DNA of 64,000 nt from contig NZ_JOCF01000049.1 in assembly GCF_000720635.1 (NCBI RefSeq), positions 1-64,000 of the forward strand, in the 5' to 3' direction. The DNA is from Streptomyces sp. NRRL WC-3742 (GTDB taxonomy: Bacteria > Actinomycetota > Actinomycetes > Streptomycetales > Streptomycetaceae). This document shows positions 27,864 to 37,578 of this stretch, in pieces. Position numbers and translations under genes: made by a program. The notes under the pieces are model-generated. The model was not told where the DNA came from. It saw only the letters and a program-made list of their open reading frames with translations, and made no database searches. The stretch's first letter is position 1. The number at the start of each line of letters is the position of its first letter.

Positions 27864-29975
27864 GTGAGTGCCGAAACGACCGTGCCGTCCGCGCTGCTGG
27901 CCGGCGACGACGGTTCCAACTACAGCGCTCGGCACCTGCTCGTCCTTGAGGGCCTGGAAGCCGTCCGCAAGCGACCCGGCATGTACATCGGCTCGACCGA
28001 CAGTCGCGGCCTGATGCACTGCCTCTGGGAGATCATCGACAACTCCGTCGACGAGGCGCTGGGCGGCTACTGCGACCGCATCGAGGTCCTGCTGCACGCC
28101 GACTCCTCGGTGGAGGTCCGCGACAACGGGCGCGGCATCCCCGTGGACGTCGAGCCCAAGACCGGGCTGTCCGGCGTCGAGGTCGTCATGACCAAGCTGC
28201 ACGCGGGCGGAAAGTTCGGCGGCGGCTCCTACGCGGCCTCCGGCGGTCTGCACGGTGTGGGCGCCTCCGTGGTCAACGCCCTCTCCGCCCGCCTGGACAT
28301 CGAGGTCGACCGCGGCGGGCACACCCACGCGATCAGCTTCCGCCGGGGCACCCCCGGTCGGTACGCCGAAACCGGCCCGGACGCGGCCTTCGAGCCCGCC
28401 AACGGCCTCGCCAAGGTCCGCAAGGTGCCCAAGACCCGCACCGGCACCCGCACCCGCTACTGGGCCGACCGGCAGATCTTCCTCAAGGACGCCAGGCTCT
28501 CCGTCGAGACCCTCCACAACCGCGCCCGCCAGACGGCCTTCCTCGTCCCCGGCCTGACCATCGTCGTGCGCGACGAACGGCTCACCGAGAGCGAGCAGAT
28601 CGAGGAGACCGTCTTCCACTACGACGGCGGCATCGCCGAGTTCTGCGAGTTCCTCGCCCCCGACAAGCCGGTCTGCGACGTGCTGCGGCTGCACGGCGAG
28701 GGCACCTTCAAGGAGACCGTGCCCGTCCTGGACGAGCTGGGGCACATGACCCCCACCGAGGTCACCCGCAACCTCGGGGTGGACATCGCGCTGCGCTGGG
28801 GCACCGGCTACGACACCACCCTGCGCTCCTTCGTCAACATCATCGCCACCCCCAAGGGCGGCACCCACGTCACCGGCTTCGAGCGCTCGCTGGCCAAGAC
28901 GGTCAACGAGGCGCTGCGTGCGGCCAAGCTGCTGCGCGTCGCCGAGGACGACATCACCAAGGACGACGCCACCGAGGGCCTCACCGCCGTCGTGACCGTC
29001 CGGCTCGCCGAGCCGCAGTTCGAGGGCCAGACCAAGGAGGTGCTCGGGACCTCGGCGGCCAACCGGATCGTCGCGGCCGTCGTCGCCAAGGAGCTCAAGG
29101 CGTTCCTCACCTCGGCGAAGAAGGACGAGAAGCTCCAGGCGCGGTCCGTCATGGAGAAGATCGTCGCCGCCGCCCGCACCCGGGTCGCGGCCCGCCAGCA
29201 CAAGGAGGCCCAGCGCCGCAAGACCGCGCTGGAGACCAGCTCCCTGCCCGCCAAGCTGGCCGACTGCCGCAGCGACGACGTGGACCGCAGCGAACTGTTC
29301 ATCGTCGAGGGGGACTCGGCGCTCGGCACCGCCAAGCTCGCCCGCAACTCCGAGTTCCAGGCGCTGCTGCCGATCCGCGGCAAGATCCTCAACGTGCAGA
29401 AGGCGTCCGTGAGCGACATGCTCAAGAACGCCGAGTGCGCCGCGATCATCCAGGTGATAGGGGCGGGCTCGGGCCGTACCTTCGACATCGACCAGGCCCG
29501 CTACGGCCGCGTCATCTTCATGGCCGACGCCGACGTCGACGGCTCGCACATCCGCACCCTGCTGCTCACCCTCTTCCACCGCTACATGCGGCCGATGGTC
29601 GAGCAGGGCCGGGTCTTCGCCGCCGTGCCGCCGCTGCACCGCATCGAGCTGACCAGCCCCAAGCGCGGCCAGGAGAAGTACCACTACACCTACTCGGACG
29701 CCGAACTGCGCTCCACCCTGCTGGAGTTCCAGCGCAAGGGCCAGCGCTGGAAGGAGCCGGTGCAGCGGTACAAGGGTCTGGGCGAGATGGACGCCGACCA
29801 GTTGGCCGAGACCACCATGGACCCGCGCTACCGCACCCTGCGCCGGATCAACCTCGGCGACCTGGAGCAGGCGGAGCGGATCTTCGACCTGCTGATGGGC
29901 AACGACGTGGCCCCGCGCAAGGAGTTCATCGTCGACTCGGCGGCCACGCTGGACCGCTCCCGCATCGACGCCTGA
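27864..29975 (+). CDS. parE: DNA topoisomerase IV subunit B
   Basis: A 703-residue GyrB/ParE-type ATPase subunit that, with ParC, decatenates daughter chromosomes. The GHKL ATPase region includes WEIIDNSVDEALGG and DNGRGIPVDV, and GGLHGVGASVVNALS (ATP lid). The Toprim domain has the metal-binding EGDSA (FIVEGDSALGTAK), PIRGKILNVQKA and MADADVDGSHIRTLLL. The C-terminus YKGLGEMDADQL is also present. Start GTG 27864 has GAGGAGAG eight bases upstream; TTG 27843 is the longer alternative. Its partner parC is about 11.5 kb downstream in the opposite orientation. Confidence 0.94.
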   Translation: MSAETTVPSALLAGDDGSNYSARHLLVLEGLEAVRKRPGMYIGSTDSRGLMHCLWEIIDNSVDEALGGYCDRIEVLLHADSSVEVRDNGRGIPVDVEPKTGLSGVEVVMTKLHAGGKFGGGSYAASGGLHGVGASVVNALSARLDIEVDRGGHTHAISFRRGTPGRYAETGPDAAFEPANGLAKVRKVPKTRTGTRTRYWADRQIFLKDARLSVETLHNRARQTAFLVPGLTIVVRDERLTESEQIEETVFHYDGGIAEFCEFLAPDKPVCDVLRLHGEGTFKETVPVLDELGHMTPTEVTRNLGVDIALRWGTGYDTTLRSFVNIIATPKGGTHVTGFERSLAKTVNEALRAAKLLRVAEDDITKDDATEGLTAVVTVRLAEPQFEGQTKEVLGTSAANRIVAAVVAKELKAFLTSAKKDEKLQARSVMEKIVAAARTRVAARQHKEAQRRKTALETSSLPAKLADCRSDDVDRSELFIVEGDSALGTAKLARNSEFQALLPIRGKILNVQKASVSDMLKNAECAAIIQVIGAGSGRTFDIDQARYGRVIFMADADVDGSHIRTLLLTLFHRYMRPMVEQGRVFAAVPPLHRIELTSPKRGQEKYHYTYSDAELRSTLLEFQRKGQRWKEPVQRYKGLGEMDADQLAETTMDPRYRTLRRINLGDLEQAERIFDLLMGNDVAPRKEFIVDSAATLDRSRIDA

Positions 29976-30000
29976 GCCGCGCCCGGTCCGCGCGCTCGAG

Positions 30001-30032
30001 GAGGGCCCTCCACCCGTGGGTGGAGGGCCCTC
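30001..30032 (+). terminator. Terminator after parE
   Basis: A perfect 15-bp inverted repeat (30001-30015 with 30018-30032) whose arms are only two bases apart, so the top two pairs open into the loop. Begins 25 bp after the parE stop. Confidence 0.88.
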
Positions 30033-30139
30033 GCGCGTCCGGTTCCACCCGCCGTCCACCCCGACGCCGATCAGCCGGGGCCGCCGCTTCCGTAGCGTCG
30101 GAGAGGTCGGTAGAAGGCACCTCGGGACGGAGGGTCCCC

Positions 30140-30625
30140 ATGAACACGCTGTTCGACGTCGCGGTGGCGCTGGGGGTGGTGGCCCTGGTGGTCGGCCGCC
30201 AGATGCGCCCCCAGAAGGTGGACTCGGAGCGCCGGTTCTGGGTCCTGCCGCTGATCCTCGGCGGGCTCGGACTGCGCGACCCGCAGCTCGTCGACCACGC
30301 GCACGCGGCCCTGTCGGTCACCCTGCTCGTCGCCTCCCTGGTCGCGGTGCTCGCCATGGGCACGGTCTGGGGCTGGACGGTGCGGATCTGGCGCACGCCC
30401 GAGGGGGAGACCTGGGTGCGCGGCACCAAGGCCACCGTGGCCGCCTGGGCGGGGATGATCGGCATCCGGATCGGCATCTACGCGGCGGGCAGCGCCCTGG
30501 GCGTCCACCAGTCCGGCAGCTCGCTGATGCTCGGCATCGCCGTCCTGCTGCTGGTCCGCTCGCTCGTGGTGAACTGGAGGGTCCGGACGCTTCCGGTGGC
30601 GGAGGCCGAGGCCGTGCTCCACTGA
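30140..30625 (+). CDS. DUF1453-like small membrane protein
   Basis: A 161-residue membrane protein with about four hydrophobic helices (residues 5-20, 34-45, 58-80, 100-118 and possibly 130-148). The opening with VVGRQMRPQKV and RRFWVLPLIL resembles the DUF1453/CcdC-like family of unknown function. ATG start with GGACGGAGGG upstream. It precedes the NarL-type sensor kinase by 67 bp on the same strand and may belong to that operon. Confidence 0.7.
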   Translation: MNTLFDVAVALGVVALVVGRQMRPQKVDSERRFWVLPLILGGLGLRDPQLVDHAHAALSVTLLVASLVAVLAMGTVWGWTVRIWRTPEGETWVRGTKATVAAWAGMIGIRIGIYAAGSALGVHQSGSSLMLGIAVLLLVRSLVVNWRVRTLPVAEAEAVLH

Positions 30626-30692
30626 GAAGCGGCTGAGCAGCGAGAACGAACGCCGAGAACGGAAGCCGGACCCGAACACCGAGGAGGAGCCC

Positions 30693-31868
30693 GTGGCCGG
30701 GTGGAACGCGACCCGCTGGCCCTCCCGCGAGGGCCTGGAGCGCGAGGCGGAGAGCCGGCCGCGGCGCATCCTCACCCTGCTCGGCCGGATCACCATGCTG
30801 ACCTTCGTCGGCTGGGGCACCTTCTCGAACGGCCGGTACACCGGCTGGGCCGCGGTCGCCGCGGGGGCGGGGCTGATCGCCGCGGCCGGGCTCTGCGGGG
30901 CGTACCTGAAGGCCAGCCGGGAGCAACGCCCCACCGCCACCTACCTGTTGTCGGCTGCCGTGGTCGGGGCGGCCTGGCTGGCCAACTGGGGGAAGGCGTA
31001 CACGCTCGCCGACCTGCTGTGGATGGGACTGGCCGTGACGGCGATCGTCCGGCTTCCGCTCGGGGCGGCGGCGCTCGTCGGGGCGTCCGCGATGGTCTCG
31101 TACGCGGCGGCCAGCTGGGCGAACTGGCTCGCCGTCGGCGGCACCCTCCTCGGGATCACCCTGCTCGGCTACCTGATGCGGCTGGACATCGAGGCGCGCG
31201 GCACCGCCCGGAGGCTGCTCGCCCAGGAGCGCGCCGCCCGGGCCGCCGAGGCGGAGAGCGCGGCCCTCGCCGAACGGGCCAGGATCGCCCGGGAGATCCA
31301 CGACGTGCTCGCCCACAGCCTCTCCGCCCAGCTCGTCCACCTCGAGGCCGCCCGGCTGATGCTGGACGCCGGGACGGACCGCGAGCAGATCCGCGAACGG
31401 GTCGTCGCCGCCCGGCGGATGGCGCAGGACGGGCTGGCCGAGACGCGGCAGGCGCTGTCCGCGCTGCGCGGGGAGTTCACGCCGGTCGGGGAGTTCCTCG
31501 TCGAACTGACCGGGCGGGAGCGGGCCGTGCTCACCGTCACCGGCACGCCCCGCCCGCTGGCCGCCGAGGCGGGCCTGGCCGTGCGGCGCACCGCCCAGGA
31601 GGCCGTCACCAACGTCCGCAAGCACGCGGGCGGCGCCCGGTGCACCGTCGAACTGCGCTACCTGGACGGCTCGGTGGAGCTGGAGGTGCGCAACCCCCGG
31701 GCGCCGCGCGGCCAGTCGGCGGAGGAGTCCGCGGCCACGGGCCTGGCCGACAGCGGCAGCGGGTACGGTCTGCTGGGGATGCGCGAACGCGCGGAACTGC
31801 TCGGCGGCACCCTGCTGGCGGGCCCGGAGGACGGAGGGTGGCGCGTGCTGCTGCGGGTGCCGGCATGA
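30693..31868 (+). CDS. NarL/DesK-type sensor histidine kinase
   Basis: A 391-residue membrane kinase. Residues about 33-165 hold five to six transmembrane helices with almost no extracellular domain, so the signal is probably sensed in or at the membrane. The HisKA_3 dimerisation domain has the phospho-acceptor His203 (ARIAREIHDVLAHS), and the ATPase domain has an N-box (TAQEAVTNVRKHA) and the G box GYGLLGMRERAELLGG. GTG start with GAGGAGGAG. The stop overlaps the start of the response regulator gene by four bases, so the two form one two-component system. Confidence 0.92.
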   Translation: MAGWNATRWPSREGLEREAESRPRRILTLLGRITMLTFVGWGTFSNGRYTGWAAVAAGAGLIAAAGLCGAYLKASREQRPTATYLLSAAVVGAAWLANWGKAYTLADLLWMGLAVTAIVRLPLGAAALVGASAMVSYAAASWANWLAVGGTLLGITLLGYLMRLDIEARGTARRLLAQERAARAAEAESAALAERARIAREIHDVLAHSLSAQLVHLEAARLMLDAGTDREQIRERVVAARRMAQDGLAETRQALSALRGEFTPVGEFLVELTGRERAVLTVTGTPRPLAAEAGLAVRRTAQEAVTNVRKHAGGARCTVELRYLDGSVELEVRNPRAPRGQSAEESAATGLADSGSGYGLLGMRERAELLGGTLLAGPEDGGWRVLLRVPA

Positions 31869-32560
31869 GCGGGACGGCGGTCACCAGGGTGCTGGTCGCG
31901 GACGACCAGACGGTGGTGCGCGAGGGCATCGTGATGCTGCTGGGGCTGCTGCCCGGTATCGAGGTGGTCGGCGCGGCCGCCGACGGGGAGGAGGCCGTCG
32001 CCCTGGTGGAGCGGCATCACCCGGACGTGGTGCTGATGGATCTGCGGATGCCGCGGGTCGACGGGGTCGAGGCCACCCGGCGCATCCGGGCGGCCCATCC
32101 TGACATCGAGGTGGTGGTGCTCACCACCTACGCCGACGACGACTCGCTGTTCCCCGCGCTCCAGGCCGGAGCCCGCGGGTACCTCACCAAGGACGCCGGC
32201 GGCGAGGAGATCGCCAAGGCCATCGCGGACGTCCGCTCGGGCGCGGCCGGGCTCTCCCCGCAGGTCCAACTCCGTTTGCTGGAACGGCTTTCCGCTCCCA
32301 AGGTCGCGCCGTCGCCGCCCGTCGTACGGCCCGCCGCCGCGCCCGGGGAACTGCCGGACGGGCTCACCGCCCGGGAGGCCGAGGTGCTGGCGCTGATCGC
32401 CCAGGGGCTCTCCAACACCGAGATCGCCCAACGCCTGTTCGTCAGCCCGGCGACGGTGAAGACCCACATCAACAACCTGTTCGCCAAGACCGGCGTCCGG
32501 GACCGCGCGCAGGCCGTCGCGTACGCCTTTCGGCACGGAATCACCGGTACGCAGCAGTAG
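31865..32560 (+). CDS. NarL/FixJ-family response regulator
   Basis: A 231-residue two-domain regulator. The receiver (residues 8-125) has the acidic pair Asp13-Asp14, phospho-acceptor Asp59 (VLMDLRMP), the Thr at VVLTTY and Lys at YLTKDAGG. The LuxR-type helix-turn-helix is near residues 165-225 (LTAREAEVLALIAQGLSNTE then VSPATVKTHINNLFAKTG). All key residues intact. Paired with the kinase immediately upstream. Target genes are not evident; the DUF485/symporter operon begins 125 bp downstream. Confidence 0.94.
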   Translation: MSGTAVTRVLVADDQTVVREGIVMLLGLLPGIEVVGAAADGEEAVALVERHHPDVVLMDLRMPRVDGVEATRRIRAAHPDIEVVVLTTYADDDSLFPALQAGARGYLTKDAGGEEIAKAIADVRSGAAGLSPQVQLRLLERLSAPKVAPSPPVVRPAAAPGELPDGLTAREAEVLALIAQGLSNTEIAQRLFVSPATVKTHINNLFAKTGVRDRAQAVAYAFRHGITGTQQ

Positions 32561-32685
32561 TGCGATGAGTGTCTGTCGGATCATCGATCACCTCATCGAG
32601 TGAACGTATCTGCGATGGTCAGGAGGGCCTTCCGGCGGCCCCCATCATGGGTCGGGTCAGAAAGCCCGCCGGTCCAGGAGCAGTT

Positions 32686-33297
32686 GTGCCACAGCAGCAG
32701 ACGAGCAGTCCCGGGCAGGGACAGCGATTCGACTGGTGGGCCGCTCCGGCCGCCGCCACCGCCGCCGAGCCCCCGGCCGTACGCCACCGAACGGCCGTAC
32801 CGGCGCAGCCCCCGGTGCACCGGCCGGGCGCCGACCGTCCGGGGTACACCGCTCCGGCTCCCACGGTCGCGCCGGTCGTACCCGCCGCGCCGGTCGCCCG
32901 GGCCGTACCGGCGCAGCCCGTCGTGCCGCCGGCTCCGCCCGCTCCGCCCGTACGGCCCGAGCCGACGCCCGAGCCCGCCGTCGACAGCACCGAGGTCTAC
33001 CGGGCCGTCCAGGCCAGCGACGCCTTCCAGGCCATCCGGCACAGCTACCGCTCGTTCGTCTTCCCGGTCACCGGCGTCTTCCTCGGCTGGTACCTGATGT
33101 ACGTCGCCGCCCAGGCCACCGCCCCCGCCCTGATGCGCACCCAGGTCGCCGGCCCGCTCAACGTCGCCTGGCTGCTCGGACTGCTCCAGTTCGCCAGCAC
33201 CTTCGTGCTCACCTGGCTCTACGCCCGCAACGCCCGCACCAAGCGCGACCGCGCCGCCCTGGGCCTGCGCTGGGACACCCAGGACCAGCTGCGATGA
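32686..33297 (+). CDS. DUF485 membrane protein with Pro-rich N-terminus
   Basis: A 203-residue protein from GTG 32686 (AGGAG six bases upstream); the frame is open back to 32569. The first 105 residues are Pro/Ala/Val-rich and probably disordered and cytoplasmic. The DUF485 domain (about 110-200: FQAIRHSYRSFVFPVTGVFL, second helix around LLGLLQFASTFVLTWLYARNA) has two transmembrane helices. DUF485 genes typically precede acetate-type sodium/solute symporters and here the symporter gene overlaps by four bases, so it is likely an accessory subunit (inference). The long N-terminal extension is unusual beside the short enterobacterial YjcH form. Confidence 0.88.
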   Translation: MPQQQTSSPGQGQRFDWWAAPAAATAAEPPAVRHRTAVPAQPPVHRPGADRPGYTAPAPTVAPVVPAAPVARAVPAQPVVPPAPPAPPVRPEPTPEPAVDSTEVYRAVQASDAFQAIRHSYRSFVFPVTGVFLGWYLMYVAAQATAPALMRTQVAGPLNVAWLLGLLQFASTFVLTWLYARNARTKRDRAALGLRWDTQDQLR

Positions 33298-34988
33298 CGA
33301 CGACCGCCACCCCGCCGCCCGTCGCCCCCGCAGGCGACCACCACGCCCTCGCGATCGTCCTGTTCGCCGTCATCGTCCTCGTCACCCTCGGCATCACCCT
33401 CTGGGTCGGCCGCCGGGGCAACGCCGCCGAGGACTTCTACGCCGGCGGCCGCGACTTCACCCCGCTGCAGAACGGGTTCGCGCTCTCCGGCGACTACCTC
33501 TCCGCCGCCTCCTTCCTCGGCGTCGCCGGGCTCATCGCCCTGTACGGCTACGACGGCGTGCTCTACAGCATCGGCTTCCTCGTCGCCTGGCTGGTCGTGC
33601 TGATGCTCGTCGCCGAACTCGTCCGCAACGCCGGGCGCTACACCCTCGCCGACGTCCTCGCGCTGCGCCTCCGCCGCCGCAAGGTCCGCGCCGCGGCCGG
33701 CGGCGCCAGCGTCGTCGTCACCCTGCTCTACCTCGTCGCCCAGATGGTCGGCGCCGGCTCGCTCGTCGCCCTGCTGCTCGGCACCAACAGCGCGCAGGCC
33801 CGCACCTGGGCCATCATCGCCGTCGGCGGCCTGATGATCGTCTACGTCACGGTCGGCGGCATGCGCGCCACCACCTGGATCCAGATCGTCAAGGCGTTCC
33901 TGCTCATCGCCGGCTCGGTGCTGCTCACCGTCCTGCTGGTGATCCGCTTCCACGGCGACCTCGGCGAACTGATGCGCCAGGCCGCCCAGCACAGCGGCGC
34001 CGGCCACCGCTACCTCGAACCCGGCCTCAAGTACGGCGCGACCTTCACCAGCCGCCTCGACTTCGTCAGCCTCGGCCTCGCCCTGGTGCTCGGCACCGCG
34101 GGCCTGCCGCACATCCTCTCCCGCTTCTACACCGTGCCCACCGCCCGGGCCGCCCGGCGCTCCACGATGTGGGCGATCGGCCTGGTCGGCGCCTTCTACC
34201 TGATGGCCATCGCCCTGGGCCTTGGCGCCACCGCGCTCGTCGGCTCGGCCGAGGTGCGGCACGCCAACTCGGCCGGGAACACCGCCGTCCCGCTGCTCGC
34301 CCTCGTCCTCGGCGGCGGCAACGGCAGCACCGGCGGGGTGGTGCTGTTCGCGCTCATCTCGGCGATCGCCTTCGCCACCATCCTCGCGGTGGTCGCCGGG
34401 CTCACCCTGGCCTCCTCGGCCGCCTTCGCCCACGACATCTGGGCCGGCGCCTGGCGCGGGCGGCCCCGCCGTTCCCTGCTGCGCCGGGGCGCGGTGCCCG
34501 CCTCCCGGGAGGCTTCGGACGGGAACGCCGTCGAGGTCAGCGAGCGCCAGGAGGTCGGGGTGGCGAGGATCGCCGCCGTCGGGATCGGCGCGGCCGCGAT
34601 CGCCATCAGCCTCTTCGCCCAGCAGCTGAACGTGGCGTTCCTGGTCGGCCTGGCCTTCGCGGTGGCCGCCTCCTCCAACCTGCCAGTGCTGCTGTACAGC
34701 CTGTTCTGGTCGCGGTTCACCGTCCGGGGCGCGGTCTGGTCGGTGTACGGCGGGCTGGTGCCGGCGATCGTGCTGGTGGTCTTCTCGCCGGTCGTCTCCG
34801 GGACGAAGGTGGCGCTGGTCCCCGGTGTCGACTTCCACTGGTTCCCGCTGGAGAACCCGGGCATCGTCTCCATCCCGCTGGGCTTCCTGGCCGGCTGGAT
34901 CGGGACGATCACCTCGGCGGAGCCCGCCGACGCGGACCGCTTCGCCGAACTGGAGGTGCGGGCTCTCACCGGTGCGGGCGCGGCCTGA
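33294..34988 (+). CDS. Sodium/solute symporter, ActP-like (cation-acetate family)
   Basis: A 564-residue membrane protein of the sodium:solute symporter family with about 13 transmembrane segments. The family start EDFYAGGRDFTPLQNGFALSGDYLSAASFLG is visible across residues 44-74 in separate conserved blocks, and later SRFYTVPTARAARRS and LASSAAFAHDIWAG. Resembles ActP/MctC-type carriers for acetate, propionate or pyruvate; substrate not certain. ATGA overlap with the DUF485 gene indicates coupling. It is convergent with a CitA/DcuS-type two-component system that might control it, a type of system that usually senses carboxylates. Confidence 0.9.
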   Translation: MTTTATPPPVAPAGDHHALAIVLFAVIVLVTLGITLWVGRRGNAAEDFYAGGRDFTPLQNGFALSGDYLSAASFLGVAGLIALYGYDGVLYSIGFLVAWLVVLMLVAELVRNAGRYTLADVLALRLRRRKVRAAAGGASVVVTLLYLVAQMVGAGSLVALLLGTNSAQARTWAIIAVGGLMIVYVTVGGMRATTWIQIVKAFLLIAGSVLLTVLLVIRFHGDLGELMRQAAQHSGAGHRYLEPGLKYGATFTSRLDFVSLGLALVLGTAGLPHILSRFYTVPTARAARRSTMWAIGLVGAFYLMAIALGLGATALVGSAEVRHANSAGNTAVPLLALVLGGGNGSTGGVVLFALISAIAFATILAVVAGLTLASSAAFAHDIWAGAWRGRPRRSLLRRGAVPASREASDGNAVEVSERQEVGVARIAAVGIGAAAIAISLFAQQLNVAFLVGLAFAVAASSNLPVLLYSLFWSRFTVRGAVWSVYGGLVPAIVLVVFSPVVSGTKVALVPGVDFHWFPLENPGIVSIPLGFLAGWIGTITSAEPADADRFAELEVRALTGAGAA

Positions 34989-35007
34989 GCCGTCGTGCCC
35001 GCCCATG

Positions 35008-35039
35008 TCCACATGTCTACGGTCTCCACATGTCTACGG
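35008..35039. repeat. 17-bp-period tandem repeat at convergent gene ends
   Basis: The 15-mer TCCACATGTCTACGG occurs at 35008-35022 and 35025-35039, between the symporter stop (34988) and the response regulator. The regulator's stop codon (35034-35036, minus strand) is inside the second copy. No hairpin terminator is seen in this 45-bp junction. Confidence 0.85.
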
Positions 35040-35726
35040 CCGTCTCGCCGCCAGGCCGTAGCGGTGCTCGGGGCGGCCGGTGTCGCCGTAGCGGAGGGTC
35101 AGCCGCAGCCGGCTGTCCCGCTCCAGCTGCTTGAGGTAGCGCTGAGCGGTGGAGCGGCTCAGGCCCGTGGCGTCCGCGACCTCCTGGGCTGACAGCGGCC
35201 GGCCCTCGCGGCGCAGCACCCCGAGCACCAGGTCGGTGGTGGGCGCCGAGTGGCCCTTGGGCAGGGGGCCGGCCGGGGCGGCGGCGCTGCGCAGCGTGGC
35301 GAAGAGCCGGTCCACCTCGTCCTGGCCGGCCTCGCGGGCCGGGGTGGCCAGCGCGTGGCGCAACTGCGCGTACGCGACGAGCTTGTCGCGCAGCCCGGCG
35401 AAGGTGAACGGTTTGACCAGGTACTGCAGGGCGCCGTGCTGCATCGCGGCGTGCACGGTGGAGACGTCCCGGGCGGCGGTCACCATCATCACGTCGCAGG
35501 CCACCTGGCGTTCGCGCAGCCGGCGCACCAGGGCGAGGCCCGTCTCGTCGGGGAGGTGGTGGTCGAGCAGCAGCAGGTCCACCGGGCGGCGCTCCAGGGC
35601 GGCCAGGGCCTCACCGGCCGAGTGGGCGGTGCCGGTGACGCGGAAGCCCGGCACCTTCGCCACATAGGCGGCGTGCACGTCCGCCACCCGGAAGTCGTCG
35701 TCCACCACGAGTACGTCGATCATCAC
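35034..35726 (-). CDS. CitB/DcuR-family response regulator
   Basis: A 230-residue regulator. Receiver domain residues 3-120 with Asp9-Asp10, phospho-acceptor Asp55 (LLLLDHHLPDETG) and Lys at YLVKPFTF. The C-terminal domain (about 165-225) has a helix-turn-helix, LSAQEVADATGLSRSTAQRY, as in DctR/CitB-type regulators. Start is GTG 35726 or the ATG three bases on; either overlaps the kinase stop, so the pair is translationally coupled. Likely controls uptake of a carboxylate, perhaps through the neighbouring convergent symporter (inference). Confidence 0.92.
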   Translation of the reverse strand: MMIDVLVVDDDFRVADVHAAYVAKVPGFRVTGTAHSAGEALAALERRPVDLLLLDHHLPDETGLALVRRLRERQVACDVMMVTAARDVSTVHAAMQHGALQYLVKPFTFAGLRDKLVAYAQLRHALATPAREAGQDEVDRLFATLRSAAAPAGPLPKGHSAPTTDLVLGVLRREGRPLSAQEVADATGLSRSTAQRYLKQLERDSRLRLTLRYGDTGRPEHRYGLAARRP

Positions 35727-37315
35727 GCCTCCACGGGCAGGGGGGTGAGCAGGGCCTCGGGCAGTTCGACGGTGAACCGGGCGCCGCCGAGCGGGCCCGC
35801 GTCCAGCACGATCCGGCCGCCGGTGCGCTCGACCAGGCGGCGCACCATCGCCAGGCCCAGCCCGCGCGGGCGGTGCGCGGGCGCGTCCTTGCTGGTCCAG
35901 CCCTCCTCGAAGACCAGCTCGCGCAGGTCCTCCGGTACTCCGGGGCCGCTGTCGGCGACCTGGAGCAGCAGGGTGGAGCCGGCCGCCGCGAGGCTGACCT
36001 CCACCCGGCCGCCGCCGGCCGGCATGGCGTCCACCGCGTTGTCGACCAGGTTGCCCAGCACCGTCACCAGCGTCCGGGCGTCCACCACGGCGTCGGGCAG
36101 GTGCGCGGCCGGGGTGAGCACCAGACGCACCCCGCGCTCGGCCGCGACGGCGGTCTTGCCCGCCAGCAGCGCCGCCACGTGCGGGTCCTGCACCTGCTCG
36201 GCGATCCGGGCGGCGACCACGGCGTGCGAGCCGGACTGCTCGGAGATGAACGCCACCGCCTGGTCGTGGCGGCCGAGCTCCAGCAGGCCCAGCAGGGTGT
36301 GCATCCGGTTGGCGTGCTCGTGGTCCTGGGCGCGCAGCGCCTCGGTGAGGCTGCGGGTGGTGTCCAGTTCGCGCACCAGCGACTCCAGTTCGGTGCGGTC
36401 GCGCAGGGTCACCACGGCTCCGCCCTCGGCGGTGGCCGTCCGGTTGACCACCAGCACCCGGTCGTCGCGGACGGCCGGCAGGTCGGTGCCGGTGATGCGG
36501 CCGGTCAGCACGTCGGCCAGGCGGCCGGGCGGCAGGACGGCGCCGATCGGGGCGCCGGTGCAGTCCTCCGGCAGGCCGAGCAGCCGAAGGGCCTCGTCGT
36601 TGGCGAGGCGGATGCGGCCGTGCTCGTCCAGGCCCACCATGCCCTCGCGGATGCCGTGCAGCATCGCCTCGCGCTCGATCAGCATCGCCGAGATGTCGGC
36701 CAGCGCGATGTTGTGGGTGCGGCGCTTGAGGCGGCGGGCCAGGGCGAGGGTGGCGACCGTACCGGCGGCCAGGCCCGCGCCCGCGCAGAGCAGGATGCCG
36801 GTGAGCATCTTGAGCAGCCGGCGGCGGATCGAGTCGTCGCTGATGCCGACCGACACCTCGCCGACGATCCGGCCGTCCGCGGTGCGCAGCGGCACCTTGC
36901 CGCGCGCCGTACGTCCGAGGGTGCCCTCCTGGATCGCGGTCACGCTGCGGCCGCTGAGGGCGGGCTCGGGGTCGGTGCTGACCCGGTGGCCTATCCGGCC
37001 GGGGTCGGTGTGGGAGAGCCGGATGCCGTCCAGGTCGGTGATCACGACGAAGCTGGCGCCGGTGGCCAGGCGGATCTGCTCGGCGTTGCGCTGCACGGTG
37101 GCGGAGTCGCGGGCGTCGGCGGCCCTGGCGATCACCTCGTCGGTGGCGGTGGCCTGGGCGATGGACAGTGCGCGCTGCATGGCGTCGTGGTCCAGTTCGC
37201 TGCTCACGGGGGCCAGGAAGAGGCCGGCGGTGACGGCGGTGACGCCGACGGTGACGACGGTCTGGCTGAGCAGGAGCTGGGCGAAGACCCGGCGGGGCCA
37301 GCGGGGGAGCTTCAT
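35723..37315 (-). CDS. CitA/DcuS-type sensor histidine kinase
   Basis: A 530-residue membrane sensor. One helix near residues 12-34, an extracytoplasmic PAS/Cache sensor (about 40-165, containing TGASFVVITDLDGIRLSHTD), a second helix (170-195), a cytoplasmic PAS domain (about 210-310, EGMVGLDEHGRIRLAND), the SpoB-like phospho-acceptor helix with His332 (AQDHEHANRMHTLLGL), and an ATPase domain with N-box LVDNAVDAMP and G boxes DSGPGVPE and GLGLAMVRR. This architecture senses di- or tricarboxylates in characterised members. ATG start. First gene of a two-gene operon with the response regulator. Confidence 0.93.
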   Translation of the reverse strand: MKLPRWPRRVFAQLLLSQTVVTVGVTAVTAGLFLAPVSSELDHDAMQRALSIAQATATDEVIARAADARDSATVQRNAEQIRLATGASFVVITDLDGIRLSHTDPGRIGHRVSTDPEPALSGRSVTAIQEGTLGRTARGKVPLRTADGRIVGEVSVGISDDSIRRRLLKMLTGILLCAGAGLAAGTVATLALARRLKRRTHNIALADISAMLIEREAMLHGIREGMVGLDEHGRIRLANDEALRLLGLPEDCTGAPIGAVLPPGRLADVLTGRITGTDLPAVRDDRVLVVNRTATAEGGAVVTLRDRTELESLVRELDTTRSLTEALRAQDHEHANRMHTLLGLLELGRHDQAVAFISEQSGSHAVVAARIAEQVQDPHVAALLAGKTAVAAERGVRLVLTPAAHLPDAVVDARTLVTVLGNLVDNAVDAMPAGGGRVEVSLAAAGSTLLLQVADSGPGVPEDLRELVFEEGWTSKDAPAHRPRGLGLAMVRRLVERTGGRIVLDAGPLGGARFTVELPEALLTPLPVEA

Positions 37316-37578
37316 CCGGGCCTCCTCTCGGCGGCTCGTGGGGGGTGGTGGGGCCCGATGGGTGGGGGTCGGGGTTGGGACACCCTATGTTTCCGGCGTG
37401 TTTCTGTCAGCGGCGTCCCCGCAGTTGTAGCGCAAGCAAAACGAGCAGAACACCCCTCAATGGGGAGAAGTCGCACTACGCGGAGAAGGCTCCCGCCGTC
37501 GGCCGCCCGCTCCTACCGTTCCGGGTCAAGCACCACACCCCGGAGGAAATGCATGAGCGAGCGAAGCGAGGCGGGGGC

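Noticed and set aside
37316..37578. Possible riboswitch before the NitT/TauT ABC operon
   Set aside because: No thiamin-pyrophosphate (CUGAGA) or other riboswitch core motif was found.
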